Source of the DNA: Neochlamydia sp. S13
GTDB lineage: Bacteria; Chlamydiota; Chlamydiia; Chlamydiales; Parachlamydiaceae
Length of the DNA: 64,000 nucleotides
Direction: 5' to 3'
Assembly: GCF_000648235.2 (NCBI RefSeq)
Contig: NZ_AP017977.1
Coordinates: 682,001 to 746,000 of the forward strand
Below, piece after piece: positions 26,337 through 36,430 of this stretch. The notes below the pieces were generated by a model, which saw only the letters and a list, made by a program, of their open reading frames with translations, searched no databases and was not told the origin of the DNA. The position numbers and the translations under genes were made by a program. The stretch's first letter is position 1; every line of letters starts with the position of its first letter.

Positions 26337-29300
26337 ATGAGTTTGGAGAGTTCACCTATTAGCTCTTATGTATTTACTGAATCTAAGGAAATAGAAAAAA
26401 GAAAACAGCTTTGTGTGAAGCCACATCCCTATGTAGAAATCTTCGAAAAACTAGGATGCAAAGACTTATACCAAGCAAGCCTAGTCTGTAAAGAATGGAA
26501 GCAGCTAACTGAACAAACCAGTTTATGGCAAATGTTTAATGTAGAAAAGCTTAATATTAACTTCCAGGAGGAGACGCAAGTTGATGATCAGGAAGTACCG
26601 TCTCTAATACCCAAAAGTGAATTGGAAGCCGTTATTGAAAGCTTAGAAAACGATAAAATTTTATCAGAGGAAGAGATAAAGGAGGTAAAAGACGCCTATA
26701 AACTATCTTTACAAATTGCTGCACTAAAGAAAAAAGTTAACCAAGAAAGGTTATTTATAGAAAAGCTAGGCGACGTCTATTCGAGCAAAGAAATACCTAA
26801 GATTCTTCTTCAAGCGGTAGGACTTTACAATTATGCCTTGCATGATTCTACTGTAGGCGAACAAAAAATTATTAAAAGAAAGCTATTAAAAGCCGAAAAT
26901 CTGCTCACTAAGCTTTGCAAAGGAAAACCTGCAAATATTTCTATAGCCAAAAAGCAATTTGGAGATAATCGTGAAGTGCTAAAAAAACTTAGGGAGGGAA
27001 TAAAAGAGAAAATTCAAGCTCTCGGCTCAGATCCTTCATCTGAGGAAGTAAGAATGCTTTACAAGGAAATTGCATTGGGTATGAAAGATTACTTTAAGAC
27101 TCTAGTAAATCAGGCGATTGATGTTTTAGGCCCGGCACCCTGTGAATATGCGATGATAGGCTTTGGTTCCCTAGCTAGAGAGGAAATGACTCCCTATTCC
27201 GATCTAGAATTTGGCATTCTTATCCAGGAAGATAGTAAAGATAATAAAAAGTACTTTAAGCGCCTTACGGCTCTAATTCATTTGAAAGTGATCAATATAG
27301 GAGAAACCCTTCTTCCTGCTTTAAATATTCCCTGCTTGAAAGCCATAAATTTTTTTGATGACGTAACACTACGTGGCCTTGCCTTTGATGGCGAAGGAGT
27401 AGAAGGAAAAGGATGTAAAACTCCCTTTGGCAATCGCCATACTTTTGAGCTTATCCAAACCCCTGAAAAGATGGCTCAATATATTGGCAAAGATGAAAAA
27501 GGAAGATGGTGGCATCAGGAAGAACCTCATCTTCCTATGGAGCTTTTAACCTTTACTCATTTGTTAGGTGATGAGGAGCTAACTAAGCAATATAGACACC
27601 ATGCTCAACGAGCGCTTGAAATTCCCTATCAAGTAGGCCTTACTCTCCGCCAATATTTAGCCAAATATCATTTAGTTCGAGAAGATAGGATAACTTTCAA
27701 TCCAAGCCTGCAGGATCCAGACAAGCAAGGACTGCTTTTTAAAGTTAAAAATGATTTCTATCGTTTTCCTCACCTGGCTTTGGACCGTTTAGCTCTTCTT
27801 AAAGAAGTAGCCGCTTCCGATACGTTTACTAGGATCACTCAATTAAAAGATAAAGGTGTTTTAACAGATAATGCAGCTGAAAAGTTAAGTGAATGGATGA
27901 GCATAGCTTTATTCATGCGCCTTAAAACTTATTCTCATTACAAAGCTCAAAGGGAAATGATGAATCCTCTGCTTAAGCCCTTTGGATTTGAGGATCCAAA
28001 GCTTGTTGAAAAGCAGTTTACTTTAGATTTGGCAGCTTTAAAAAAGATAAAAAAAATTTATCATATTTTTATTCCTTTCTATCAGGCTGTTAAGGAATTT
28101 TTAGCAGGAAATGAAAATGCCCTTAAATCATTGGATGTGAAGAATATTTCTACAAAAACTCAAGGAGATATAGCCTTAAGGATTTTCCAGCAGAAAAAGG
28201 CAAAAAAGTTTTACAAATTAGCACAAGAAAAAAATCCAGAAGACGCTGACATATTAGTTGTCCTTGGATATATTTATAAAGGTCAGGGAAAATTAGATAA
28301 AGCAGCTAAAAAAATAGAACAAGCGCTTAAAATCCGTTCCCAGTTTCTTTGCAAAAATTATTCCCTAGGGAAAGCTTGTAATAAGAATTTTGCAGCACTT
28401 TATCGAGAACTAGCAAAGCTAGGAAATGCAGCCAAACCTAGCAGGAAAGCTGACTTTATTAAACTTAAGCTTTTTTTGGAAGATTACTCTATCATAGCTA
28501 CTTACTATAATAACTTAGCAACAATTTATCAAGCTCACGGAAAACTAGGCAAGGCGGCTGCAATTGGCGAGAAAGCGCTTAAGGCTGACCTTCAATTTTG
28601 GGGTAAAAATCATCCCCATGTAGCAAGAACTTACAATAATTTGGGAACAATTTATCAAGAGCAAGGAAAGTTAGGTCAGGCGGCTGAATATGTTAAAAAA
28701 GCCCTTACCATTAATACTAAGCTTTTTGGTGGAAATCATCCTACTGTAGCAAGGGATTACAACAATCTTGGGCAAATTTACCAAGATCAAGGAAAATTGG
28801 AGGAAGCCGCTAAGCATATTATCAAAGCGCTGGATATTAACCATAAATTATTTGGTAAATACCATCCTAGAATTGCAACCGGTTGGAATAATTTAGGAGC
28901 AATTTATCAAGAACAGGGAAATTTAGACAAGGCTGCGGAGTCTGTCCAGAAGGCGTTTGCAATTGACCTTAAGGTTTTTGGTGAAAGTCATCCTACTATA
29001 GCAAGAAATCATAATAATTTAGCAGGAGTCTATCAAGGACAGGGAAATTTAGGCAAGGCTGCTGAGCAAATCAACAAAGCGCTCGACATCAATCTTAAGC
29101 TTTTTGGTGATAATCATGCTAGTGTAGCAGACTGTTACACCAATTTAGGAGTAATCTATCAAAAACAAGGAAGCATAGAGAAGGCCATTGGCTACTTTAA
29201 AAAAGCACTCACAATTGAGCATAAACTTTTTGGGGAAAATCATGCTAGCATAGCCCTAGATTATAACAATTTGTCACAAAGTTATGAAGAACAGAGACAG

Positions 29301-29807
29301 TTAGAACAGGCGTTAGAGTGTAGCAAAAAAGCTCTAGCGATTGATCTTGAGGTTTTTGGTGAAAATCATCCCTCTGTGGCAAGAGATTATAACAACTTGG
29401 GAATAATTTACCTTGCTCAAGATAATCTAGAAGAAGCATTTAAGCACATTAGCAAAACTTACACTATTAACTGCAAATTTTTCGGTGAAATTCATCCCTG
29501 GATGGCAATATATTATAATAATCTAGGGAAAATCTACCAAAAACAAGGTAATTTAGGATTAGCGGCTGAGTATGTCGAGAAATCACTGGCAATTGCCCTT
29601 AGATTATTCAATGAAAATCATCCCGACGTAGCAAATTGTTACAATAACCTGGGATTAATTTACCAAGCACAAGGCAATCAGCAGAAAGCAGCTGAATGTA
29701 CTGATAAAGCTCGTGCCATTAACCTTAAGCTTTCTAGTGAAAGTTCTTCTACTGAGACACTAGATGATTGCAATTTAGACACCTCTAATAAAAATACGGA
29801 AATCTAA
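26337..29807 (+). CDS. F-box / DUF294-like nucleotidyltransferase / TPR fusion protein
   Basis: 1156 residues. An F-box is near residues 28-72 (HPYVEIFEKLGCKDLYQASL, VCKEWKQLTEQTSLWQ). A helical linker follows. Residues about 240-300 carry a nucleotidyltransferase core: GFGSLAREEMTPYSDLEFGI, with Gly277-Ser278 and Asp289-x-Glu291, as in GlnD/DUF294 enzymes but with Glu at the second acidic position. Residues about 300-590 resemble the helical part following such cores (FKVKNDFYRFPHLALDRLAL, DKGVLTDNAAEKLSEWMS). From about residue 637 one TPR is followed by ten 42-residue kinesin-light-chain-type TPRs (YNNLGTIYQEQGKLGQAAEY). The combination suggests an effector that contacts host Skp1, binds partners through TPRs and possibly nucleotidylates a target. 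Catalysis and secretion are inferred. The N-terminus 'MSLESSPISSYV' resembles that of the kinase-like gene at 34451. Confidence 0.8.
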   Translation: MSLESSPISSYVFTESKEIEKRKQLCVKPHPYVEIFEKLGCKDLYQASLVCKEWKQLTEQTSLWQMFNVEKLNINFQEETQVDDQEVPSLIPKSELEAVIESLENDKILSEEEIKEVKDAYKLSLQIAALKKKVNQERLFIEKLGDVYSSKEIPKILLQAVGLYNYALHDSTVGEQKIIKRKLLKAENLLTKLCKGKPANISIAKKQFGDNREVLKKLREGIKEKIQALGSDPSSEEVRMLYKEIALGMKDYFKTLVNQAIDVLGPAPCEYAMIGFGSLAREEMTPYSDLEFGILIQEDSKDNKKYFKRLTALIHLKVINIGETLLPALNIPCLKAINFFDDVTLRGLAFDGEGVEGKGCKTPFGNRHTFELIQTPEKMAQYIGKDEKGRWWHQEEPHLPMELLTFTHLLGDEELTKQYRHHAQRALEIPYQVGLTLRQYLAKYHLVREDRITFNPSLQDPDKQGLLFKVKNDFYRFPHLALDRLALLKEVAASDTFTRITQLKDKGVLTDNAAEKLSEWMSIALFMRLKTYSHYKAQREMMNPLLKPFGFEDPKLVEKQFTLDLAALKKIKKIYHIFIPFYQAVKEFLAGNENALKSLDVKNISTKTQGDIALRIFQQKKAKKFYKLAQEKNPEDADILVVLGYIYKGQGKLDKAAKKIEQALKIRSQFLCKNYSLGKACNKNFAALYRELAKLGNAAKPSRKADFIKLKLFLEDYSIIATYYNNLATIYQAHGKLGKAAAIGEKALKADLQFWGKNHPHVARTYNNLGTIYQEQGKLGQAAEYVKKALTINTKLFGGNHPTVARDYNNLGQIYQDQGKLEEAAKHIIKALDINHKLFGKYHPRIATGWNNLGAIYQEQGNLDKAAESVQKAFAIDLKVFGESHPTIARNHNNLAGVYQGQGNLGKAAEQINKALDINLKLFGDNHASVADCYTNLGVIYQKQGSIEKAIGYFKKALTIEHKLFGENHASIALDYNNLSQSYEEQRQLEQALECSKKALAIDLEVFGENHPSVARDYNNLGIIYLAQDNLEEAFKHISKTYTINCKFFGEIHPWMAIYYNNLGKIYQKQGNLGLAAEYVEKSLAIALRLFNENHPDVANCYNNLGLIYQAQGNQQKAAECTDKARAINLKLSSESSSTETLDDCNLDTSNKNTEI

Positions 29808-30117
29808 AGTAGGAAAGTATGGGGCCGTCTTAAGAGATGAAAAGCTAGCGAATTAATCATAAGAAGAATGTTTATTACAAGGCTAAAGCTCCACCAAACT
29901 TTTATACGGGTAAATACAAAAGGAAATGAATAGGAGAGCATCGAAGGCTTCAACTTTAGCCGCTTAATTGAAGAGGAGCATGGCTTATGTAGCAGCCAGC
30001 AGCTAGGTACTGCAAGTATTGCCAAATTAACTATTCACCTGAAGAGCCAATCATTGTTAAATAAGTCCTGCTTGTCATAACTATTAAATCAGTAAATAAT
30101 TTGCCAAACCTTTCTGC
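29808..30117. other. 310-base gap after the F-box/TPR gene
   Basis: Separates two convergent genes. It contains a 73-codon minus-strand frame with no family resemblance. No hairpin with a T-run was evident, and no repeat from elsewhere in the window was recognised. Confidence 0.35.
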
Positions 30118-31566
30118 TTACGACCCTTTGCTGTCACATTCAACCGTAATTTTTCCTGTCCACTTAGATACCAGATAGATGCTGATTAAGCTGACGGCAA
30201 AGGCAGGAATTTCGGCAGGAACGTTATGTCCTAATAGCTGCTTGCTATAAGCCTCCCAGGTGCCTGCAATTATTCCTCCAGTAAGTATGCCTGCTATAGC
30301 CCCATATTTATTGATCGATTGAGAATAAAGAGACATGAGCATTAAAGGACCAAATGAGCATCCTAAGCCCGCCCAAGCATATCGTACCGCTTCTAAAACG
30401 GTTGTACTTTTGTTATAGGCTAAAATTAATGAGGACAAGGCGGTAAAGACTAAACCTAGGCGTGAAATTAAAAGTAGTTTTTGGGCAGAGGCTTCTTTTC
30501 TAAAAATACCTTTGTAAAAATCCTCACTGATGATGGACGCACAAACTAGAAGTTGCGAATCCATGGTGGACATATTGGCTGCGAGGATAGCACATAAGAT
30601 AAAGCCGGTGACAAGAGGATGAAAGAGGAGGGGGACCATATCAATAAAGACTAGCTGAGGATCACGGAGTTGGCCATCAAAAAAAGGTAGGCCTATAAGT
30701 CCTACGGCTGTTGCTCCTAGCAAGGTAAGAATCAGCCAAGACATCCCTACATATTTGGATTTATGCATCTCTTCTACATTTTTAATCCCCATAAACTTAG
30801 TCACAATATGAGGTTGCCCAAAATAACCTAATCCCCAGGTTGCCATAAATATAGCTTCGAGGATGGAAGAGGTGGAGAGGTCTTTAAAGAAAAATAAGGA
30901 GGCATTTTGGTTTTTAGCCGCTTCTGTAATAGATTGCCATCCATTTGGCAAGTGCATGAAAGCATAAGCAGGAACAAAGATAATCATGGCCATAAGAAAA
31001 AGAGACTGAAACAGATCCGTCCAAGCCACGGTAACAAATCCACCTATCAAGGTATAAATGACGACGACAAGCATGGCAACAGATAAGCCTACATAGTAGT
31101 TAATGCCAAAGACTGATTCAAATAAGAGTCCCATGGCTATTAATCCAGCTGCTATATAGGAAGCGAGGAAAAAAAGAGCAATGGCAGCTGTTAAGAATCT
31201 TATTGTTCCTGACGTATCATTAAAACGGCGTTCGAAAAAGGTAGAGAGAGTATGAGCATTATATTTCTCGGTAGCTTTTCTTAAACGCGTAGCGATAAAT
31301 TGCCAATTAACAAACATTCCACCAATTAATCCCCATGCAATCCAGATCTTAGGTAAGCCACTACTGAAGACGGCAGCTGGAAATGCCATAAAAAGCCAGG
31401 CACTCATATCGCTGGCATGAGCAGAAAGAGCTGTTAGCCAAAAGTTGAGTGAGCGATTGCCTATAATAAAATCTGCTGCGGATGTTTGCTTTTTATGAAA
31501 GTATAGCCCCATGCAAAGTAGCATAAAAAAGTAGGCGAAAAAGGATATAACTAGAAAATAATGCAT
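30118..31566 (-). CDS. putP: Sodium/proline symporter (SSS family, PutP-like)
   Basis: 482 residues from the ATG at 31566. An upstream TTG (31617) would add 17 polar residues unusual for the family, so I prefer the ATG, which starts just before TM1 (HYFLVISFFAYFFMLLCMGL). Sodium:solute symporter hallmarks are visible: 'FIIGNRSLNFWLTALSAHAS' then DMSAWLFMAFPAAVFSSGL, GGFVTVAWTDLFQSLFL, GLGYFGQPHIVTKFMGI and AAILAANMSTMDSQLLVCAS. These match PutP closely, including the Na+/proline-binding serines near the last block. About 12-13 TM segments are expected. Its likely job is Na+-driven import of host proline. It stands alone, convergent with the F-box/TPR gene. Confidence 0.9.
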   Translation of the reverse strand: MHYFLVISFFAYFFMLLCMGLYFHKKQTSAADFIIGNRSLNFWLTALSAHASDMSAWLFMAFPAAVFSSGLPKIWIAWGLIGGMFVNWQFIATRLRKATEKYNAHTLSTFFERRFNDTSGTIRFLTAAIALFFLASYIAAGLIAMGLLFESVFGINYYVGLSVAMLVVVIYTLIGGFVTVAWTDLFQSLFLMAMIIFVPAYAFMHLPNGWQSITEAAKNQNASLFFFKDLSTSSILEAIFMATWGLGYFGQPHIVTKFMGIKNVEEMHKSKYVGMSWLILTLLGATAVGLIGLPFFDGQLRDPQLVFIDMVPLLFHPLVTGFILCAILAANMSTMDSQLLVCASIISEDFYKGIFRKEASAQKLLLISRLGLVFTALSSLILAYNKSTTVLEAVRYAWAGLGCSFGPLMLMSLYSQSINKYGAIAGILTGGIIAGTWEAYSKQLLGHNVPAEIPAFAVSLISIYLVSKWTGKITVECDSKGS

Positions 31567-31840
31567 GCGTTCTACTGTAGGTTTTAAAATAATCGATTTA
31601 GCTTTTAATATAGGCAAAAAGAAAGCATTAAGCCTTTATCTTAAAGAGAGCTTCTTTAGATAAGGGAAGAAAAAAAAGGAGATTTTTAAAGATAATTTTT
31701 CTTTTTGCCTATTTGAAAGGAGGGCATTATAAAAAAAGAAGTAGCATTAGTCAATAAGAGATCTAGCCTTTAAGAATCACTTCTTAAAATGCTTGAAAAA
31801 ATGCTAAATTTTTAAAGGCTTATTCTCTAGTTTTTCTTCT

Positions 31841-34096
31841 TTATTTTAAAATATTATCAAGAGGTGTGCTTTTTGAGCTTAGCACTAAGGCGGTGGGAGG
31901 AAGATTGGTAGAAAATAGGGTTATTTCATTTAAGTAAGCCGTGTAGTCTTCCATCGACTCACCCATTTTTGGTGCGCGCATGCTTATAAAAACGATACCC
32001 GCATTTTTGGAAAATTCTTCTACTAAGGGATAAAAGCAAGCTCTACTTTCATCGGAAACTAAAATTTCCACATCTAAAGGAAGTCTTTTGCTTACGCCAA
32101 TTTGCTTAAACTTTTCCATTTCTTGTTTACGGAGAGTTTCGTTATCTACAATTCCTTTTAAGCAAATTCTTGTTTTTTTCCATAGAGGGCTTGTTTGCAA
32201 CATATAGGAGAGAATCAACATAAGCTCAGAATTTTCTATATTCTTTTCATCCCACCAGATGTGAATATCTCCCGCTAATTTTCTATCTTGTAAAGGAAGT
32301 AAATCTTTCGATCTATTTTCATTTAAGATCACCACATTGAAATGCTTGAGATAAGCTTCCTTCATGACTTGCGCAAATTCTTGCGATTCGTTGTCGGCAA
32401 CTCCCCCGAAGACAAGCGTATTAGGTTGAAGGGGGCCGAGGCCATAGCTTTTAATCATTTGCGTCATACCTGCCGTAATTTTATGCGTATGCATGATATG
32501 AACAAGAGCCTGAATGTTCTGTTTTTGAAGATCTTTCGCAATCGTTCTTTTTAATTCTTGTTTTTCTTTTTCATTATCAAGTTCTTGAGGAACAAAAGAG
32601 GCCATGGTCAAAAAGCCTTTACTCTGGCTAATGGCTTGAGTGAACTCAAGTAAGTTGTTAGAATAGCCTTCTGTGTTCTTGGAAAAAACAAGAAAATGAG
32701 GCCGCCAAGATTTAGCTACGCTTTTGCTGTAAGCCAACTGATAAATGGCAAAGCGTGAAAAAAATACAAGGATGCCATAGCGCATATCATCCCAGGCACC
32801 ACTTAAAGCGCGGCGCTTGGCGATTAAATAGAATAAGATGATGAGCGCTACTGCCATAATAGCAGCTCCGGCATCAATCATTAACATTGTTAAGACACAA
32901 AGGAGGGCTCCCAACATGGATATACTCCAGTGGATGCGAAAGCGGGGGCGCCAGCTTGGATTGGCCATTAAAGTTTCAAAGCCTGCGGAGAAGTTTAAAA
33001 CCCCATAGCAGATCAGGCAGATCATGGCAAGAAGCGGAGCGAGTACGTTAACACTTCCAAAATAGACGCCACAAAAGGAAATACAAAAAGTTGTTAAGGT
33101 GGCTATACGAGGTTGCTTATCTTTTCCAAAAGTGCGTGCAAATATTTGAGGAACTACTCCATCTTCTGCTAACGCTTGTAGCATTCTTGGAGCCCCTAAA
33201 AGGCCTCCTAAGGCACTTGATATAGTCGCTCCCCATATGCCTAAAATAATTAGAGAAGGAATTCTTGCTATATTCTGCATGATCAAGGGATCAGCAGATA
33301 ATAGCTCGAGGGATACATTTTTAACTAAAAAGACAGGAATAAGCATATAGATAGCGTAAGCTACAAGCAGAGCACTTAAAGTACCTAAGGGTAGAGAACG
33401 TTCAGGCTTGCGTAGATCTCCCGACAAAGAAACTGTGGCTTCTACACCTGTCATAGCTGGAAAAAAGATAGCAAAAATAGTCCAAAAGCCTAGGGATGTG
33501 GCAGGCTCAGGAGTAAAAGTTTCAGGACTGGGAGAAATAAATTCTCCACCTCCCATGAAGAGAGAGATTAAAGAGGCTATCAAGCTTACAAAAATGAAGA
33601 CTTGTATCTTAAGTGCTCCACTTAAAGAAAAATAGGCTAAAGCGGTAAGAACGATAAGCGTCCCTATGCTAATAGAGACTATCGGCCATTGAGGGATTAA
33701 ATCGTGTAACGACTCTGCAAATCCAATCACACAAAAAGCAATCGATAGCGACTGCTTTACATAGAGAGGAAGTCCGATGGCAGCTCCTATCTCTATTCCT
33801 AGAGAACGAGAGAGTATATAATATACACCACCTTTTCCTATTTCAATATTAGTGGCTATGGCGGTCATAGAAAGGGTAGTCACAAAAGCGATAAAAGCTG
33901 CTGAAGTGACAATCATTAGAGTGGTAGATAACCCTACTTGGCCTACAATCCAGCCTAGTCTTAAGAAAATGATCACACCAAAAAGCATGAGTATACTAGG
34001 AACGAATACTCCGATAAAAGTACCAAAGCCTTTCTCTTTTTCTTCAACCTTTTCTCGGGAGAATAGAGTTTCACGAACAGTAGATAAGAAAGTCAT
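31841..34096 (-). CDS. APC-superfamily transporter of the cation-chloride cotransporter (SLC12-like) type
   Basis: 751 residues. The N-terminal half (about residues 25-430) has 12 hydrophobic segments with the APC/SLC12 signature GTFIGVFVPSILMLFGVIIF, LRLGWIVGQVGLSTTLMI and GKGGVYYILSRSLGIEIGAA. 'FAIFFPAMTGVEATVSLSGD' and LRKPERSLPLGTL are the conserved TM6-7 region of CCC proteins. The C-terminal half is soluble and contains DIHIWWDEKNIENSELMLIL, like the cytosolic domain of Na-K-Cl and K-Cl cotransporters. The family moves K+, Na+ and Cl-, or amino acids in bacterial relatives; the substrate here is not determinable. The upstream intergenic region is shared with the divergent kinase-like gene. 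Confidence 0.8.
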   Translation of the reverse strand: MTFLSTVRETLFSREKVEEKEKGFGTFIGVFVPSILMLFGVIIFLRLGWIVGQVGLSTTLMIVTSAAFIAFVTTLSMTAIATNIEIGKGGVYYILSRSLGIEIGAAIGLPLYVKQSLSIAFCVIGFAESLHDLIPQWPIVSISIGTLIVLTALAYFSLSGALKIQVFIFVSLIASLISLFMGGGEFISPSPETFTPEPATSLGFWTIFAIFFPAMTGVEATVSLSGDLRKPERSLPLGTLSALLVAYAIYMLIPVFLVKNVSLELLSADPLIMQNIARIPSLIILGIWGATISSALGGLLGAPRMLQALAEDGVVPQIFARTFGKDKQPRIATLTTFCISFCGVYFGSVNVLAPLLAMICLICYGVLNFSAGFETLMANPSWRPRFRIHWSISMLGALLCVLTMLMIDAGAAIMAVALIILFYLIAKRRALSGAWDDMRYGILVFFSRFAIYQLAYSKSVAKSWRPHFLVFSKNTEGYSNNLLEFTQAISQSKGFLTMASFVPQELDNEKEKQELKRTIAKDLQKQNIQALVHIMHTHKITAGMTQMIKSYGLGPLQPNTLVFGGVADNESQEFAQVMKEAYLKHFNVVILNENRSKDLLPLQDRKLAGDIHIWWDEKNIENSELMLILSYMLQTSPLWKKTRICLKGIVDNETLRKQEMEKFKQIGVSKRLPLDVEILVSDESRACFYPLVEEFSKNAGIVFISMRAPKMGESMEDYTAYLNEITLFSTNLPPTALVLSSKSTPLDNILK

Positions 34097-34450
34097 TATT
34101 GTTCCATTTTAGTGGTAAATTCTTAAATAAATGTAAATTTGATTGTCACTATCTAGGGCAGCGATCGCTGGACTTTTAATAGTTTTTTGAGATTACAGGT
34201 CGGTTAGACTCTCTGATTAAATAGCAATGTTGATTTTATGTCAATTTGATATTTATTAATTTATTTAAAATTTTTCTTTTTCTTCATAGAAAATATTTAT
34301 AATTACTTTTTCTTAAATAATTTAAGTTTGTTTTTATTATTTTGTTTCTTGTGGACGCATGTTAATTAATAATTTATTAACAATTAGTGGATATAATTTA
34401 AGTATAGAGGAAAGAATTTTGCTTTTACTCGAGAGAACAGGAAAAAAACT
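34097..34450. promoter_or_regulatory. Divergent intergenic region with a perfect -10 box for the kinase-like gene
   Basis: A very AT-rich stretch of 354 bases. TATAAT at 34392-34397 is a perfect -10 hexamer about 54 bases before the ATG at 34451; no good -35 stands 16-18 bases upstream of it. AGGA (34439-34442) with an 8-base spacer serves the ATG. No other structure was seen. Confidence 0.45.
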
Positions 34451-36400
34451 ATGAGTATGATTAGCCCCTCATCTAGTTATGTTGCAGAAGTTCGAAGAGT
34501 ATCCTTTGCTGAGCAAAAATTGGAGAAGGTCTCCCGGCAAATTGGCAACCACAGAAAAGATAACACACTTGAGCGGTCCCAATGGCTCAAAGCTGTTAAA
34601 CATCCCACTTCAGAGGTAAGAGCGGCGCGTATAGAAAAGATATCTACTCCTTCCCAAGTCCCAAGTGAAAAATTTATCCACTCTATTAAAGCTCATCTAG
34701 AAAGAGTTAAAAATAAGATTACGCACTCTATAAAGATAAAACAGAGAAACATCCCAGAGGTTTTTTACCCGCCCTCTTCAACTTTGTCCGCGCAAAAATT
34801 AAAGCCTATGGCTTCTGCTAAAAATCCTTTAATAGCTATTAGGGAAGAGCTTGAGCAATTAGATAACCTTAAAGAACAGCTTTTAAGCTTAAATCTTGGT
34901 GGGCAAAATCTTAAATTAGTAGGAAGGGTTTCTAAAAAGATCGATGAGTTAAAGCTTTTGTATGCTCAATGCAAGCAATTAGAGTCGCAAGAAATTAGCG
35001 ATAAAAGTGGGGCGGGGAACAAAAAGCTAGAAGGTATTTATTTAAAGATTTTTCGAAAACGTAACGATATTATCGTTCTAATGCAACCTTTAAAAATCTC
35101 CGCTTGGGCCATAAAATATTTCGATGGAGAAATTAATGAATATAAAGAGGTAGGGCTTGGTAAAGCCAAACGTGTATGGATTACAAATTCTTTAGATCCA
35201 TCCCCCCACGCTTTCTTTACTCCTGTAGGAAGTGAAAATGGTTTTACGCTCAAAAGTTATTTCAAGAAAGCTGAGATAGCTGAAGAAGTTAAAACTGCCA
35301 AAGACATAAAAAATGGCCTTTTTAGGGCTACTCTCCATCCATTAATCGCTCAAAGTTTTGATTCGGCAAACGCTGCTAAGATTGTAGACGGTGTGCTTAA
35401 AAAATACATTAATCTGGCTGCATTTAGCGAGGCTTTATCTGATCAATCAGAGATAAAGAAATATTTTATCGAAGAAATAAATATGTCTATGGAGCAAGCA
35501 ACTATCTTGCTAGATAAATTATCACTTGAGCAATGGGATAATCTAGGAGCTAATCTTGCTGTTGAAATGGAAGAAGTAGTGGATTCTAAACGTATTAACG
35601 GCGCTTATACAGTAAAAACCTTTAAAGCTACCCGTGATTTAGAAAAGGAAATCCGTACAGTTAGAGATTCTTTAGATCAGATAATAGAAACACCTACCCT
35701 TGAACAGTTTCAAGATGACTTTAAAAATAGAGCTTTGCTAGCTAGAGGATTTTTGAAAGGAGTGAAAGATCTACATGCGGCGGGTTATGTGCATGGCGAC
35801 TTAAAGCCAGAAAATATCCTAGTCTATACTCAGCCCAAAGAAGAGGGGATGGTTAAAGAAGTCAAACTGTCTGATTTTGGTAAAACCCAAAAGATAAAAG
35901 ATAACGAAGAAAAAATACATACGGGTAATCAGCGTTTTGCCGCGGTAGAAGGAAAAATAAGCAAAAAAGCTGAGGTTTATAGCTCTGCCTTAGTTTTAAT
36001 ACGCATGCTTGAAGAAGGGCTTTTGCAAAATGATTTAATGATCCATCCACCCACCACAAGAAAATCTTCTGGTCATTCATCTTTAAATTTGCGCGGTGTT
36101 GAAAGATTTCTTGTCGAAAACGCTGCCTGTCCTCAAGTCAAAGCGGTAGGTTTAAAAGCTAAAGTAAAGCTTTTAGGACGCCTGCTTTGGAAACCTTCAG
36201 AAAGCGTATCTGCTGCAGCACAAAATGAGGTCCATAGCTATATCGATGCTCTGATTGCAAAAATGAAAGAAAAAGAGCTGGCCGATGAGAAAAAGCTCAT
36301 TGCTCTTGGAGATCTTTTGAAGAGTATGACTCTTACTAACACTCAAGATCGTCTTACAATGGAACAAGTTCTCACAAGATATGAGAGACTTGAGATCTAA
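34451..36400 (+). CDS. Protein-kinase-like protein (eukaryotic type), candidate effector
   Basis: 649 residues. The C-terminal half carries recognisable kinase motifs. GYVHGDLKPENILVY has His448-Gly-Asp450 replacing the usual HRD, with Lys452 and Asn455 in catalytic-loop positions. KLSDFGKTQ has Asp475-Phe-Gly477. The activation-segment end is degenerate (GNQRFAAVEGKISKKAEVYS). Before it, YTVKTFKATRDLEKEI could supply the VAxK lysine and the C-helix glutamate, and EVGLGKAKRVWI near residue 235 is a possible glycine-rich loop, but both are uncertain. The N-terminal ~200 residues are basic and unassigned. Kinases with HGD occur in aminoglycoside/choline kinase-like folds as well as atypical protein kinases. 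A host-directed role is inferred from the eukaryote-like fold. The next gene follows 30 bases later with its own ribosome site. Confidence 0.75.
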   Translation: MSMISPSSSYVAEVRRVSFAEQKLEKVSRQIGNHRKDNTLERSQWLKAVKHPTSEVRAARIEKISTPSQVPSEKFIHSIKAHLERVKNKITHSIKIKQRNIPEVFYPPSSTLSAQKLKPMASAKNPLIAIREELEQLDNLKEQLLSLNLGGQNLKLVGRVSKKIDELKLLYAQCKQLESQEISDKSGAGNKKLEGIYLKIFRKRNDIIVLMQPLKISAWAIKYFDGEINEYKEVGLGKAKRVWITNSLDPSPHAFFTPVGSENGFTLKSYFKKAEIAEEVKTAKDIKNGLFRATLHPLIAQSFDSANAAKIVDGVLKKYINLAAFSEALSDQSEIKKYFIEEINMSMEQATILLDKLSLEQWDNLGANLAVEMEEVVDSKRINGAYTVKTFKATRDLEKEIRTVRDSLDQIIETPTLEQFQDDFKNRALLARGFLKGVKDLHAAGYVHGDLKPENILVYTQPKEEGMVKEVKLSDFGKTQKIKDNEEKIHTGNQRFAAVEGKISKKAEVYSSALVLIRMLEEGLLQNDLMIHPPTTRKSSGHSSLNLRGVERFLVENAACPQVKAVGLKAKVKLLGRLLWKPSESVSAAAQNEVHSYIDALIAKMKEKELADEKKLIALGDLLKSMTLTNTQDRLTMEQVLTRYERLEI

Positions 36401-36430
36401 GCTTATTAATGACCTCAAAAGGAGAGTAAA

